From: UBA4416 sp046594225
GTDB lineage: Bacteria; Bacteroidota; Bacteroidia; B-17B0; Aurantibacillaceae
Length of the DNA: 64,000 bases
NCBI GenBank assembly: GCA_046594225.1
Contig: JBKJPW010000008.1
Coordinates: 1 to 64,000 of the forward strand
Reading direction: 5' to 3'
In this document: positions 36,312-45,344 of the stretch, in pieces
How positions within the stretch are numbered: position 1 is the first letter of the stretch
Layout: every line of letters starts with the position of its first letter
Translations under genes and position numbers: made by a program
Notes under the pieces: model-generated
Seen by the model: the letters and a program-made list of their open reading frames with translations, nothing else
What the model was told of the DNA's origin: nothing
The model's database searches: none

Positions 36312-37097
36312 TTATCGTTGTTCGCTAGTGGCGTTATCTTTATTAATATTATTTAAGTTAAATACAATTGGATATTTTGTTTTGTAACGTATTAATTTTC
36401 CATCTTTTTTTCCTGCTTTCCATTTTGTTTCACGCATAATACGTATAGCTTCTTTGGTACATAAATGATTAAATTCTTTTTCAATAGCAATGTTACTAAT
36501 AGTGCCATTAGGTTCTACTATAAAGTTCATAGTCACTGTACCTTGTAAATTTTGTCGAATAGCAAGATCTGGGTATTCTAAATTTGATAAAACAAATTCA
36601 CCTAATGCCTCTTCGCCTTTGTAATATTCTGGAGATGAATCAGCTCTTGAATAAATTACAAAACTAGTATCAAATAATGATTGTTCTTTGTGAATTTTAA
36701 ATCCTCTATCTTTTATAAATTTTTTGTAAGAATCCGTATTAAACTTAAATACTAAAAAACTTTGTGACGCGACATTTACATTGCCAATTGTAGCAGGTGA
36801 AAATTGAAAGAAGCGCAATAATCGTTTTGCTTCGGTTTTAAATTCTTCTTTGTACTCATTTTTAAATTCGATATTTTTTACAGAACCATCTGTAGAAACA
36901 GTAAAGTAAATGGCAATATCCTGACTGATTTTATTTTTTAATAAATTTTCAGGATACATTACTTGTGACTGAAACACATAATCTACATCTATTTGTCCGC
37001 CAACAGGCTGAGCAGTTTTTTCCACTGATGTTTCTATCTTTTCTTGAGAAAATATGAAAGAAGATAAAAATGTAAAAATTATGAGAAGGTGTTTCAT
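36312..37097 (-). CDS. Exported protein with two TonB C-terminal-like domains
   Basis: 261 residues with signal peptide MKHLLIIFTFLSSFIFSQ and no further membrane helix. The C-terminal domain (YPDLAIRQNLQGTVTMNFIV ... GTISNIAIEKEF ... WKAGKKDGKLIRYKTKYPI) is a clear TonB_C. Residues about 50-130 (YPENLLKNKISQDIAIYFTV ... DGSVKNIEF ... FFQFSPATIGNVNV) follow the same pattern and look like a diverged second copy. The usual N-terminal inner-membrane anchor and Pro-rich linker are missing, so it may bind outer-membrane receptors from the periplasm without energy transfer. It overlaps prmC by four bases (ATGA). Confidence 0.8.
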   Translation of the reverse strand: MKHLLIIFTFLSSFIFSQEKIETSVEKTAQPVGGQIDVDYVFQSQVMYPENLLKNKISQDIAIYFTVSTDGSVKNIEFKNEYKEEFKTEAKRLLRFFQFSPATIGNVNVASQSFLVFKFNTDSYKKFIKDRGFKIHKEQSLFDTSFVIYSRADSSPEYYKGEEALGEFVLSNLEYPDLAIRQNLQGTVTMNFIVEPNGTISNIAIEKEFNHLCTKEAIRIMRETKWKAGKKDGKLIRYKTKYPIVFNLNNINKDNATSEQR

Positions 37098-37975
37098 TTT
37101 TTCTGTGCTTTTAAAAATCGTTCTTTGCCACTCATGTCTTTAATAATCTCCGTAAAATTAAAGATTTTACTGGCATTTGCATAGTTTTTTACATCATTTG
37201 CATACAACGGATTTAGTTCAAAATATAGATACCCATTCTCATCTAAATGCTTCTGACACAAGTCAATAATGCGTTTATAAAAAATAATAGGATCATTATC
37301 TTCTACAAAAAGAGCCAAATGAGGTTCATGCTCTAAAACTCGTGCATCCATGCTTTTCGCTTCTGAATTAAGAACGTAAGGAGGATTACTGACAATTAAG
37401 TTGTAAGAAAGAAGTTTTTGGTTGTTTGATTGAGAAGCAAGTATATCAATATTCAAAAATTCTACTTCTACATTATTTTTAATGGCATTTGATTTAGCTA
37501 TTTCTAAGGCTTTTTCGGAAATATCCAGCCCAGTTACTTTAGCATTTGGCAAATGTTTTTTAAGAGCAATGGGAATACAACCAGAGCCAGTTCCAATGTC
37601 AAGGATAGTTGTTGGAATAAAGTTATTGGTTGTTTGAGATTTTAAGATAATATCTACTAGTTCCTCAGTTTCAGGTCTTGGAATTAACGTAGATGAATTG
37701 ACATTGAATTTTAAATTATAAAAATCTGCTTCACCAAAAATATATTGAATGGGTATTCCTGTTTTTAATGCTTTGGCTGTATCGTATATTTTTAAAACAT
37801 CTGATTGATTTAAATTTCCTTGAAAATTTAAACGTGTATCAGTTTTTGAATAATTCAAATAATGTTCGCAAACCAATTCAAAAATAGCGTAAAGCTCATC
37901 TTCATCATAAACAGAAAGTAATTCTGTTTTATAAAATTCGTATAAATCTGATAGTTTATTGGTGGCGATTTTCAT
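37094..37975 (-). CDS. prmC: Release factor glutamine methyltransferase PrmC
   Basis: 293 residues. It methylates the Gln of the GGQ loop in peptide-chain release factors. The N-terminal helical domain ends near residue 80 with the SAM-fold entry PIQYIFGEADFYNLKF and the motif STLIPRPETEELVD. SAM binding: DIGTGSGCIPIAL; the substrate Gln-binding motif NPPYV follows near 195. The C-terminus ends with KDMSGKERFLKAQ. It starts 91 bases after uvrB on the same strand, and the ATGA overlap couples it to the TonB-like gene. Confidence 0.95.
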   Translation of the reverse strand: MKIATNKLSDLYEFYKTELLSVYDEDELYAIFELVCEHYLNYSKTDTRLNFQGNLNQSDVLKIYDTAKALKTGIPIQYIFGEADFYNLKFNVNSSTLIPRPETEELVDIILKSQTTNNFIPTTILDIGTGSGCIPIALKKHLPNAKVTGLDISEKALEIAKSNAIKNNVEVEFLNIDILASQSNNQKLLSYNLIVSNPPYVLNSEAKSMDARVLEHEPHLALFVEDNDPIIFYKRIIDLCQKHLDENGYLYFELNPLYANDVKNYANASKIFNFTEIIKDMSGKERFLKAQKK

Positions 37976-37981
37976 AAGGGA

Positions 37982-38061
37982 GATAAAAGATTAAAGACAC
38001 AAGATTAAAGATTGATTAAAACTTAAACGGTCTATCATCTTAAATCTTTTGTCTTTTATCA
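37982..38061. repeat. Word-repeat inverted repeat between uvrB and prmC
   Basis: The left arm (37982-38013) repeats AAGATTAAAGA-like words; the right arm (38036-38061) reads, on the other strand, GATAAAAGACAAAAGATTTAAGAT. The arms pair with one gap of about five bases. Same design as the elements at 1782-1928 and 58319-58399 but with different words. Confidence 0.5.
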
Positions 38062-38066
38062 GATTT

Positions 38067-40091
38067 TTACTTGTCATTTAACAATTTCTCTAAACCAAAC
38101 ATTTCATCGCGTAAGCTAGCTGCTTTCATAAAATCCATTTCTTTTGAGGCTTTTAGCATAGCAGATTTTAGTTTGGTTATTTGTTTTTTCAATTCATCTT
38201 TACTCATGTATTGAACTACTGGATCGGCGGCATAACTTAATTCTTCTGGTTCAATATATGTCCTTACTAATTTGCCATCAACCGTTACTTCTATGCCATG
38301 ATCATTAGGTTGTAATAAGGCTTTTTTACCGGCTTGTTTTGGAGTAATTCCGTTTTTGTAATTATATTCTATTTGGCGTTTTCTTCTACGACCAGTTTCT
38401 TCAATGGTAATACGCATACTATCCGTCATTTTATCAGCATACATAATTACTCTACCATTTACATTACGTGCTGCCCTACCGGAAGTTTGTACTAAGCTTC
38501 TCACATTTCTTAAAAAACCTTCTTTGTCAGCATCTAAAATACATACCAATGATACTTCAGGTAAATCTAATCCTTCTCTCAATAAATTAATACCAATCAA
38601 CACATCAAACATACCTACACGTAACTGACGTAAAATTTCTACACGCTCTAACGTATCTACTTCACTGTGAATGTATCGGCAACGTATTTGTAGTTTAGTT
38701 AAGTATTTTGAGAGTTCTTCAGCCATGCGTTTAGTTAAAGTTGTCACTAAAACACGTTCGTCTTTTTCAACTACTTTATGAATCTCATCTAATAAATCAT
38801 CAACTTGATTGGCACTAGGACGAACTTCTATAATTGGATCTAAAATTCCAGTAGGACGAATTAACTGTTCTACTACAATTCCCTCTGCTTGTTCTAATTC
38901 ATATTCAGCTGGAGTAGCTGATACATAAATAACTTGATTTAACATCGATTGAAACTCTTCGAACTTCAAAGGTCTGTTATCCATTGCTGAAGGCAAGCGA
39001 AAGCCATATTCAACTAAGTTTTGTTTACGAGAAAAATCACCACCAAACATTGCTCTAACTTGCGGTAAGGTAGCGTGACTCTCATCAATGATCATTAAAT
39101 AATCTTCTGGAAAATAATCTAATAAACAGAAAGGTCTTGTGCCAGGTGCTCTACCATCCATGTATCGCGAATAATTCTCAATGCCACTACAATAACCTAA
39201 TTCGCGCATCATTTCCAAATCGTAGTTCACTCGTTCTTCAATACGCTTAGCTTCTATATCTTTTCCTTGTGATTTTAAAAAGGCTACATGTTTTACCATG
39301 TCCTCTTGAATATTTCCCATAGCATTTTGTAATGTATCGGGAGCAGTTACGAAAATGTTGGCAGGATAAATTCTAAAATCTTCATGTTTTTCAATGATGG
39401 TTCCGTGGAGTGGATCAAAAGTTTCAATAGATTCTATTTCATCTCCAAAAAAACTAATACGTACGGCATAATCTGCGTAAGATAAATTTACATCCACTGT
39501 ATCACCTTTAACTCTAAAAGTGCTTCGTTTAAATTCTTCGGTTGTTCTTGAATATAATGCACCAACTAATTGATGTAATAATTTATTGCGAGAAATTACT
39601 TTTCCAACTTCAATCTCAATAATATTCTTTTTAAAATCGGTTGGATTACCAATACCATAAATACAAGAAACAGAGCATACCACAATCACATCTCTTCTAC
39701 CCGATAATAAAGCAGAAGAAGCACTGATTCGAAGCTTTTCAATTTCATCATTTACTTGTAAATCTTTTTCTATGTATGTTCCTGTCGTTGGTAAATAAGC
39801 TTCTGGTTGATAGTAATCGTAATAACTCACAAAATACTCTACGGCATTTTCTGGAAAAAACTGTTTAAACTCGCTATACAACTGAGCAGCTAAAGTTTTA
39901 TTGTGACTTAAAATAAGTGTGGGCTTATTAACTTGCTGAATAACATTAGCAGCCGTAAAGGTTTTCCCTGAACCAGTTACTCCTAATAATACCTGATGTT
40001 TTGTTTCGGAATTTAAACCTTCTACTAATTGTTTAATAGCAGTTGGCTGATCGCCAGTAGGTTGAAAGTCGGATATAAGTTTAAATGACAC
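38067..40091 (-). CDS. uvrB: Excinuclease ABC subunit B
   Basis: 674 residues, full length. UvrB is the damage-verifying helicase-like subunit of nucleotide excision repair. Visible are Walker A GVTGSGKTF near residues 38-46, the beta-hairpin region YYDYYQPEAYLP near 92-103 that probes DNA, motif II DESH, motif RPTGILDP, helicase motifs TLTKRMAEEL and GLDLPEVSLV, and the C-terminal UVR motif (MDFMKAASLRDEMFGLE) for UvrC binding. A single reading frame with nothing abnormal. Confidence 0.97.
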   Translation of the reverse strand: MSFKLISDFQPTGDQPTAIKQLVEGLNSETKHQVLLGVTGSGKTFTAANVIQQVNKPTLILSHNKTLAAQLYSEFKQFFPENAVEYFVSYYDYYQPEAYLPTTGTYIEKDLQVNDEIEKLRISASSALLSGRRDVIVVCSVSCIYGIGNPTDFKKNIIEIEVGKVISRNKLLHQLVGALYSRTTEEFKRSTFRVKGDTVDVNLSYADYAVRISFFGDEIESIETFDPLHGTIIEKHEDFRIYPANIFVTAPDTLQNAMGNIQEDMVKHVAFLKSQGKDIEAKRIEERVNYDLEMMRELGYCSGIENYSRYMDGRAPGTRPFCLLDYFPEDYLMIIDESHATLPQVRAMFGGDFSRKQNLVEYGFRLPSAMDNRPLKFEEFQSMLNQVIYVSATPAEYELEQAEGIVVEQLIRPTGILDPIIEVRPSANQVDDLLDEIHKVVEKDERVLVTTLTKRMAEELSKYLTKLQIRCRYIHSEVDTLERVEILRQLRVGMFDVLIGINLLREGLDLPEVSLVCILDADKEGFLRNVRSLVQTSGRAARNVNGRVIMYADKMTDSMRITIEETGRRRKRQIEYNYKNGITPKQAGKKALLQPNDHGIEVTVDGKLVRTYIEPEELSYAADPVVQYMSKDELKKQITKLKSAMLKASKEMDFMKAASLRDEMFGLEKLLNDK

Positions 40092-40140
40092 AGGCTAAAG
40101 ATACTAAGGAAATAGGGAAAATTGAAGTAAATTCTATTTC

Positions 40141-42249
40141 TTATTTACTAATCACTAACTGTTTATTAATAGCTCTTGTTCCATCATGTAATTGAACAAT
40201 ATACATTCCGTTAACGAGATGTGAGGTATTTAGTTTTACTTCGTGATTTCCTTCTTCATATACTTCTTTTGAAGTCGAATAAACTTTTTCTCCTAAAATA
40301 TTAAACACATGAATGGCTAATGTCTTAGTTTGTAATACATTAAATTTTATAGAGCAATTATTACTTGTTGGATTTGGGAAAAGTGATGCCTCCTGAATCA
40401 TTTCGATAATATCTTTTGTTCCGGTGGTAATGTCAATATTAATGTCATCAATAAAAATATTATTACCCCCATGTCCGCTAAATACAAATTTTAGTCGGAA
40501 ACCACTTGTAAATAAAAAAGGTGGTAAGGTTGCTGTTTCCAATTTCCAGTCAGTTGCTTGAGAAGGATAAAAGTCCGTAGATTGTATAGGAACTGTTTGT
40601 AAAGTTCCTCCGATAGCAGAGAAACGTTGAAGAGATGATCCTCCGCAAGAATTTAAACCAAATAATTGTAATTGATCAACGCTATTTGAGTCTCTTCTTG
40701 CATAAGCATATTTAAAATTTACATTAACTGCAGAGGCACCTGCTAAGCTAATTGTTCTACTAAATAATTCATCTTTACCATCTAAATTGCAATTAAAATT
40801 ATCAATCATAATGCTTGTGCTTCCAGAAGCTGAAGCTAAATTGGTTAATTGCCAAGTATTGCTTGTATCTAAATTATTTGAATACCATTCTGTACCATGC
40901 AATGTAGTAATGGTTTCAAAACTTTCAGTGTAAGGATAAGCGGCTCCAGTATTAGTTTGTACATTGATGTAATTTTGTTTAATAACAATAGATGAATCAT
41001 TTCCGTTTTTTACTTTTAATTGCACGGCATAAGAACCTACTGTTGAATAACTTATTGTTGGACTTGATAAAGATGATACAGATGGTGTTCCGCCGGCAAA
41101 TATCCATTCAACCGAAGTAAAGGGGCCACTATAAGATGTGTTAGTAAAAGTAACGGAACTTGCACTTGGGCAAACCATTGTTTTATTACTTACAAAATTA
41201 GCTTTGCATAAAGGTGCAGTTGTAAAAACACCAGTTGCCATTAAATTAGAAGGTTGCCATAAATTATTTCTTCCAGCAATGGGAGAATTTAAACATGCTT
41301 GCATACGTGTTTTTTGTCCATCTGTAAACATGATATTACAGTAACTATAATCCATTGCATTTTGAACATTGTCAACTACGTTACCACATGAAGCGCCATT
41401 TAAGTTACAGCTTTGCCAACCGATTGTTGGAGGGGTATCAGCAACTAAATCATCAATATTACAATCTTTGTTTACGTCTGCACAGGGATAAAAATAAAAG
41501 CCGGGAACATTATTTCCTCCCCAAATGTGTTGTAAATTTAAATAATGTCCGCATTCGTGAGCAAAGGCAACCGACTGTGTTAAGTTTGATGTACCAATAG
41601 TTCCAACATAGGTATGAGATAAAACAATTCCGTCCCATAATGGAATTGTATCCGCATCACTTGGCCATACAGCATGACCAGCTAAACCAGCAGCATTAGC
41701 AACTATATAAACGTTTAGGTATTGAGTCGGTGGCCAATGAATTAAATTTTTTACTCGATGGTCTCCACTTGTAGTTAAAGGAGAGGCTATTCTATTAATA
41801 CCGCTATGGCAGTTACCATTAGGATCTAATGTTGCTAAGCGAAATTCAATATCGCAATCGGCATGAATAGGTTGAAAAGCCGCTACAATACTGCTATTGT
41901 TAGGGTGCTGTTTTCTGAACGTTTTATTAACGATGTCCAATCCATCTTTTAATTGCGCGTCCGAAATATTTTCAGTTCCATAGTTATGGATGACATGATA
42001 CACAACAGGAATAATATAAGTAGCCGTACTATTTGTTTTTGCTGCAGTTAAATTAGTGTTCACATTTTGTACAAAATTTTGAGTAAAGCTTTCTAATTGA
42101 GCATCTCTGTTGATAACAGCCTTTGCAATAGCAGGATTCTGTTTTAAAGTGGATATACGTATTTCATCTGCTCCGCAGTGTAAAGGTGCTTGAGCGCATA
42201 TTTTTAATGAAAAAACAATTGCAATAATGAAAAATAAAATTTTGTTCAT
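40141..42249 (-). CDS. Secreted M43 (pappalysin-like) zinc metalloprotease with T9SS sorting domain
   Basis: 702 residues. Signal peptide MNKILFFIIAIVFSLKICAQ, a propeptide-like stretch, then the M43 catalytic domain with FAHECGHYLNLQH near 230. This is the HExxHxxxxxH zinc site, but with Asn where the metzincin Gly usually is. The Met-turn (NAMDYSYCNIMFTDGQKTRM) is present, with the Cys residues common in this family. A PKD-like domain (near 355-430) and a jelly-roll region (445-610) follow, and LFPNPTSNNCSI ... GMYIVQL is a type A sorting domain. It should be an extracellular protease. Confidence 0.9.
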   Translation of the reverse strand: MNKILFFIIAIVFSLKICAQAPLHCGADEIRISTLKQNPAIAKAVINRDAQLESFTQNFVQNVNTNLTAAKTNSTATYIIPVVYHVIHNYGTENISDAQLKDGLDIVNKTFRKQHPNNSSIVAAFQPIHADCDIEFRLATLDPNGNCHSGINRIASPLTTSGDHRVKNLIHWPPTQYLNVYIVANAAGLAGHAVWPSDADTIPLWDGIVLSHTYVGTIGTSNLTQSVAFAHECGHYLNLQHIWGGNNVPGFYFYPCADVNKDCNIDDLVADTPPTIGWQSCNLNGASCGNVVDNVQNAMDYSYCNIMFTDGQKTRMQACLNSPIAGRNNLWQPSNLMATGVFTTAPLCKANFVSNKTMVCPSASSVTFTNTSYSGPFTSVEWIFAGGTPSVSSLSSPTISYSTVGSYAVQLKVKNGNDSSIVIKQNYINVQTNTGAAYPYTESFETITTLHGTEWYSNNLDTSNTWQLTNLASASGSTSIMIDNFNCNLDGKDELFSRTISLAGASAVNVNFKYAYARRDSNSVDQLQLFGLNSCGGSSLQRFSAIGGTLQTVPIQSTDFYPSQATDWKLETATLPPFLFTSGFRLKFVFSGHGGNNIFIDDINIDITTGTKDIIEMIQEASLFPNPTSNNCSIKFNVLQTKTLAIHVFNILGEKVYSTSKEVYEEGNHEVKLNTSHLVNGMYIVQLHDGTRAINKQLVISK

Positions 42250-42353
42250 GGTATATAATTAATCTATTAAAAATACGAAGAAGAATTGACTTTTTTGGTG
42301 CCGGAAAAATGAAATAATCATTTTTGAATTAAATACGGAATCTAATGACATCC

Positions 42354-42377
42354 ATTCGACTATCGCTCAGGGTAAAC
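42354..42377. repeat. Half-copy of a TTCGACT...GCTCAG dispersed repeat
   Basis: ATTCGACTATCGCTCAGGG stands out as more G/C-rich than its surroundings and resembles the half-arm of palindromic intergenic repeats frequent in Bacteroidota (TTCGACT.CGCTCAG). It lies in the 144-base gap between the frameshifted phosphatase gene and the M43 gene. The rest of this gap shows nothing else. Confidence 0.4.
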
Positions 42378-42393
42378 TCTACATTATACTCGT

Positions 42394-43002
42394 TCATATC
42401 TTTACTCCTATAATGCAGACATCATCTACCTGCTCTAAAATGCCTTTCCAAGATTCAAATGTTGTATCTAATGACTTTTTTTGCTCAACTAAAGACTTAT
42501 CGCTTATAGCAATGAAATGGTTTTTTAACTGGCTATATTTAAATTTCTTACCCCTCTCTCCGCCAAATTGGTCAGCAAAGCCGTCAGTAAAAGTATAAAT
42601 CATATCTCCTTTTTGAAGCTGTGTATTAAAGGTTTGAAAAGGAACAGCATTTTCCATATATCCTACTGGCATTTTTTGAGATTTAAACTCTAATAATTCT
42701 TTTTGACGAATAATATATAATGAATTATTTGCTGAAGCAAACTGTAAAGTTTGATTCTCTGTGTCAATTTTACAAAGTGTTGCGTCCATCCCATCCATCG
42801 AGTAACCTTCGTCAGTTTTTAAGGAACGAATAATTTCTTCACGCAACATATTTAAAATTGTGCCAGGGTCTTTTATTTTTCGTTCAATCACAATTTCGCT
42901 TAATAAGTTAATACCTAACATACTCATAAAACCGCCTGGTACACCATGACCTGTACTATCTGCTGTAATGTAATACAGGGTTTTTCCATCTACATACAAC
43001 AA
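42394..43002 (-). pseudogene. SpoIIE/PP2C phosphatase domain, 3' part of a frameshifted gene
   Basis: About 200 residues of a serine phosphatase that lost its own frame. The open frame begins LYVDGKTLYYITADSTGHGVPGGFMSM, where ADSTGHGVPG is the metal-binding motif of SpoIIE-type PP2C phosphatases. MDGMDATLCKID and TFTDGFADQFGGERG supply the later conserved acidic residues, so the active site looks intact. The only start is a TTG with no support. Adding one G between bases 43000 and 42999 (turning TG-TTG into TGG-TTG) joins the preceding frame as SGDFYW-LYVDG, the normal family sequence. It is part of the gene at 42990-44624, not a separate one. Confidence 0.85.
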
Positions 43003-44624
43003 TAAAAATCGCCACTTACAATATCTTTTGGTTTAAAAACAATAAAACTTTCGGCATTTAATTTTTTCACTTCAGCTTCAATGTAATTGTTAGAGGTTAA
43101 CATTGCATCCTGTATGCGTTTGGCATAAGTGATACTATCAATAATTTCCTTATTTTTTTGTTCTAAACTTGATTTTTGTTGTTCAATTAATTGCTTTTGC
43201 GAACGAGTGGTTTTTAATCTCTTATTAAGTATAATGGCAAAATAAATAACAATTAATAGTACAATAACAATACTTACTATTATTAAAGTTTGACGCTTTT
43301 CTTTTTCTGCGACAATGGCTTCGCGAGCTTCTTTAATTATTTTTTGTTTTTGTAATTGTTTGTCGTATTCATACTGACTTTCCTTTTTAAATAATTCTCT
43401 CTGACGTTCTTCTCCAATCACTTCTTCTTTTAAATGTGTGTATGTTTTTAAATAAAAATAAGCACTATCTTTATTATTAATCATTTCAAAACAATTTGCC
43501 AAACGCTTAGCCGACTCATATTGTTCACTAATGGCATTTAATGCTTTTGATATGGAATAGGCTTTTTCAAATTGAGGAATCGCTTCTTTGTAATGTTGCT
43601 GTTTTACTAAAACATCTCCAATACCATTGTAACCATATATCAAACCAAACTGGTTCCCTACTCTACTATTGATGTTAATAGACCCTTGAAAATAATATTT
43701 AGCCGAATCTAAAATACTTTGTTTGATGGGCGTTTTAGATTTATAATTGATATTAATTGCAACAATGGTTAAAGAATCATCGGATAAAGAAGACATCATA
43801 TCGTAAATAGTTCCAATATTAATGTGAGCAATAGAAATACCTATTTGATCGCCACCTAAAGCGTGGAAGTCTTTACTTTTTTCAAAAAACTTAAGAGCTT
43901 TAATGACATCATGATTATCCATAAAAACGTTCCCAAGGCCGTTGTATGATGTCGCAATTCCTCTATTATTATGTAATCGTTGATGAAGACTCAATGCTTT
44001 AAACAAATACTTTTTTGCTGACTCTTTTTCATTTAATCGATTATATACTTTTCCTATATAATTACAAACATCAGCAATACCAGCACTATCTTTTATATTG
44101 CCATATGTTTTAAGTGCTTGTAAAAAATTTTCTAAAGATTTTGGAAAGTCACTTAAGTCGTAAAAAACATTACCAGTTTTAGCATAAGTATCTGCTAAGC
44201 CTTTTTGGTTTTGCGTTTCCTGAAATAAACTTAAACTTGTAGCATGATGAGGCAAGGCTTCCTTATATTGACTTTGGTGCCATAGTACCAAACCCAATAA
44301 ATTGTGTGCTGTTGCTAATTCGTTTTTGAGTTGGTGTTTTTCTGCTAAAACAATTGTTTTATTTAAAAAATAGTTAGTACTATCATAATTACTTTGACTT
44401 TCAAAAATAGATGCTAATTGATTACAGGCTGTAGCTACTCCTTTATGATTTTGTTTTTGAGAACTAAGTGATAAAGATTGATGAGCAAATTGTAATGCAC
44501 TCGTAACATCACTTTTTTTTAATACTTCCTTGCTCTTTTCAATTAAACTAAAAATCTGAGTTGAATCCTGCGCAAAAACAGAATAGGAAATCAGTATAGT
44601 TATAAATAGAATAAGGCCTTTCAT
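42990..44624 (-). CDS. TPR sensor with membrane helix, 5' part of a TPR-SpoIIE phosphatase gene cut by a frameshift
   Basis: 544 residues in this frame. Signal peptide MKGLILFITILISYSVFAQ, TPR units of about 40 residues through residue ~400, a charged coil, a membrane helix near 445-466, a second coil and DSITYAKRIQ at 496-505, the linker typical before SpoIIE domains. The frame then enters FIVFKPKDIVSGDFY and ends CCM-stop one residue past the shift. The intact protein would be about 740 residues, sensing by periplasmic TPRs and dephosphorylating a cytoplasmic partner, likely an anti-sigma-factor antagonist in other systems. As read, it lacks the catalytic part, so it resembles the six array proteins at 48-57 kb. 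A sequencing error is possible. Confidence 0.85.
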   Translation of the reverse strand: MKGLILFITILISYSVFAQDSTQIFSLIEKSKEVLKKSDVTSALQFAHQSLSLSSQKQNHKGVATACNQLASIFESQSNYDSTNYFLNKTIVLAEKHQLKNELATAHNLLGLVLWHQSQYKEALPHHATSLSLFQETQNQKGLADTYAKTGNVFYDLSDFPKSLENFLQALKTYGNIKDSAGIADVCNYIGKVYNRLNEKESAKKYLFKALSLHQRLHNNRGIATSYNGLGNVFMDNHDVIKALKFFEKSKDFHALGGDQIGISIAHINIGTIYDMMSSLSDDSLTIVAININYKSKTPIKQSILDSAKYYFQGSININSRVGNQFGLIYGYNGIGDVLVKQQHYKEAIPQFEKAYSISKALNAISEQYESAKRLANCFEMINNKDSAYFYLKTYTHLKEEVIGEERQRELFKKESQYEYDKQLQKQKIIKEAREAIVAEKEKRQTLIIVSIVIVLLIVIYFAIILNKRLKTTRSQKQLIEQQKSSLEQKNKEIIDSITYAKRIQDAMLTSNNYIEAEVKKLNAESFIVFKPKDIVSGDFYCCM

Positions 44625-44640
44625 GGTTCTTTGTAATATT

Positions 44641-44648
44641 CAAACATA
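44641..44648 (-). promoter_or_regulatory. Candidate -7 box TATGTTTG for the TPR-SpoIIE gene
   Basis: Plus-strand CAAACATA gives an exact TAnnTTTG leftward, 16 bases before the start codon at 44624. Confidence 0.45.
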
Positions 44649-44716
44649 CAACAAAGAATTTGAAATTTCAGTCAAAAATGTGCTAAAAAGCCAAATTAAC
44701 AGCTTGTTTATCAGGC

Positions 44717-45136
44717 TTATTGTGTTTGATGATTAGCAATAAAGGAAATGGTTTTGGTTACAGCTTCTTTTATAATGTTTGCATTATTTACTATTTCGCC
44801 AGTTGCTTTATTCTTCCAATACATAGCAAAAGTTATTTTGGTTTCATTGTCTGAAATAAACTCTGCAAAATTATCTACATGCCCACTAAAAATGGGATGT
44901 TCAATAATCTCAAATTTAACATGATATGGAGAAAATGTGATTTTTTCTACAACTGTGTTTACAGGTCCGTTTATCATTTGAATATCCATTTGACGAATAA
45001 CATATTCATCATTTTTTTCCTTAATAGTCACATTACTCACTCCGGGTACAAAGTGTTGAGGATATTCAATTTTATAGATAAAATGCTCCCATACATCTTT
45101 TAAGGAAGTGTTAGCAATCGCTGAATATGATATCAT
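44717..45136 (-). CDS. SRPBCC-superfamily protein (DUF1857-like)
   Basis: 139 residues. The pattern YSAIANTSLKDVWEHFIYKIEYPQHFVPGV, then strands, then KEAVTKTISFIANH as the last helix, is that of the SRPBCC (START/Bet v 1-like) fold that encloses hydrophobic ligands. The short N-terminal part and central NTVVEKITFSP resemble the DUF1857/AtaL group. No catalytic residues can be assigned. It is the last of a four-gene leftward run and begins four bases after the preceding stop. Confidence 0.65.
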   Translation of the reverse strand: MISYSAIANTSLKDVWEHFIYKIEYPQHFVPGVSNVTIKEKNDEYVIRQMDIQMINGPVNTVVEKITFSPYHVKFEIIEHPIFSGHVDNFAEFISDNETKITFAMYWKNKATGEIVNNANIIKEAVTKTISFIANHQTQ

Positions 45137-45140
45137 GTTT

Positions 45141-45344
45141 TTAAGAATTGTTTTTTTGGCTTTTCCACCAAAAAATTATTGTAAGAATAATAAAAATTAA
45201 TGTTAATATTATTGACATTGGAATTAAAGATTCTCTATTTGTTGCTATATCCTCTTCATTTGATGTCAATATTCTGTAAGTTTCATTAACTGCTCCAACA
45301 GTAAATAAGAGTAAAAAAACGGCTATTACTTTATTTTTATTCAT
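45141..45344 (-). CDS. Small membrane protein with two helices
   Basis: 67 residues with helices near 5-22 and 41-60 and a polar loop between. Its start overlaps the upstream gene by eight bases and it ends four bases before the next start, so it is a real operon member. No family recognised. Confidence 0.55.
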   Translation of the reverse strand: MNKNKVIAVFLLLFTVGAVNETYRILTSNEEDIATNRESLIPMSIILTLIFIILTIIFWWKSQKNNS

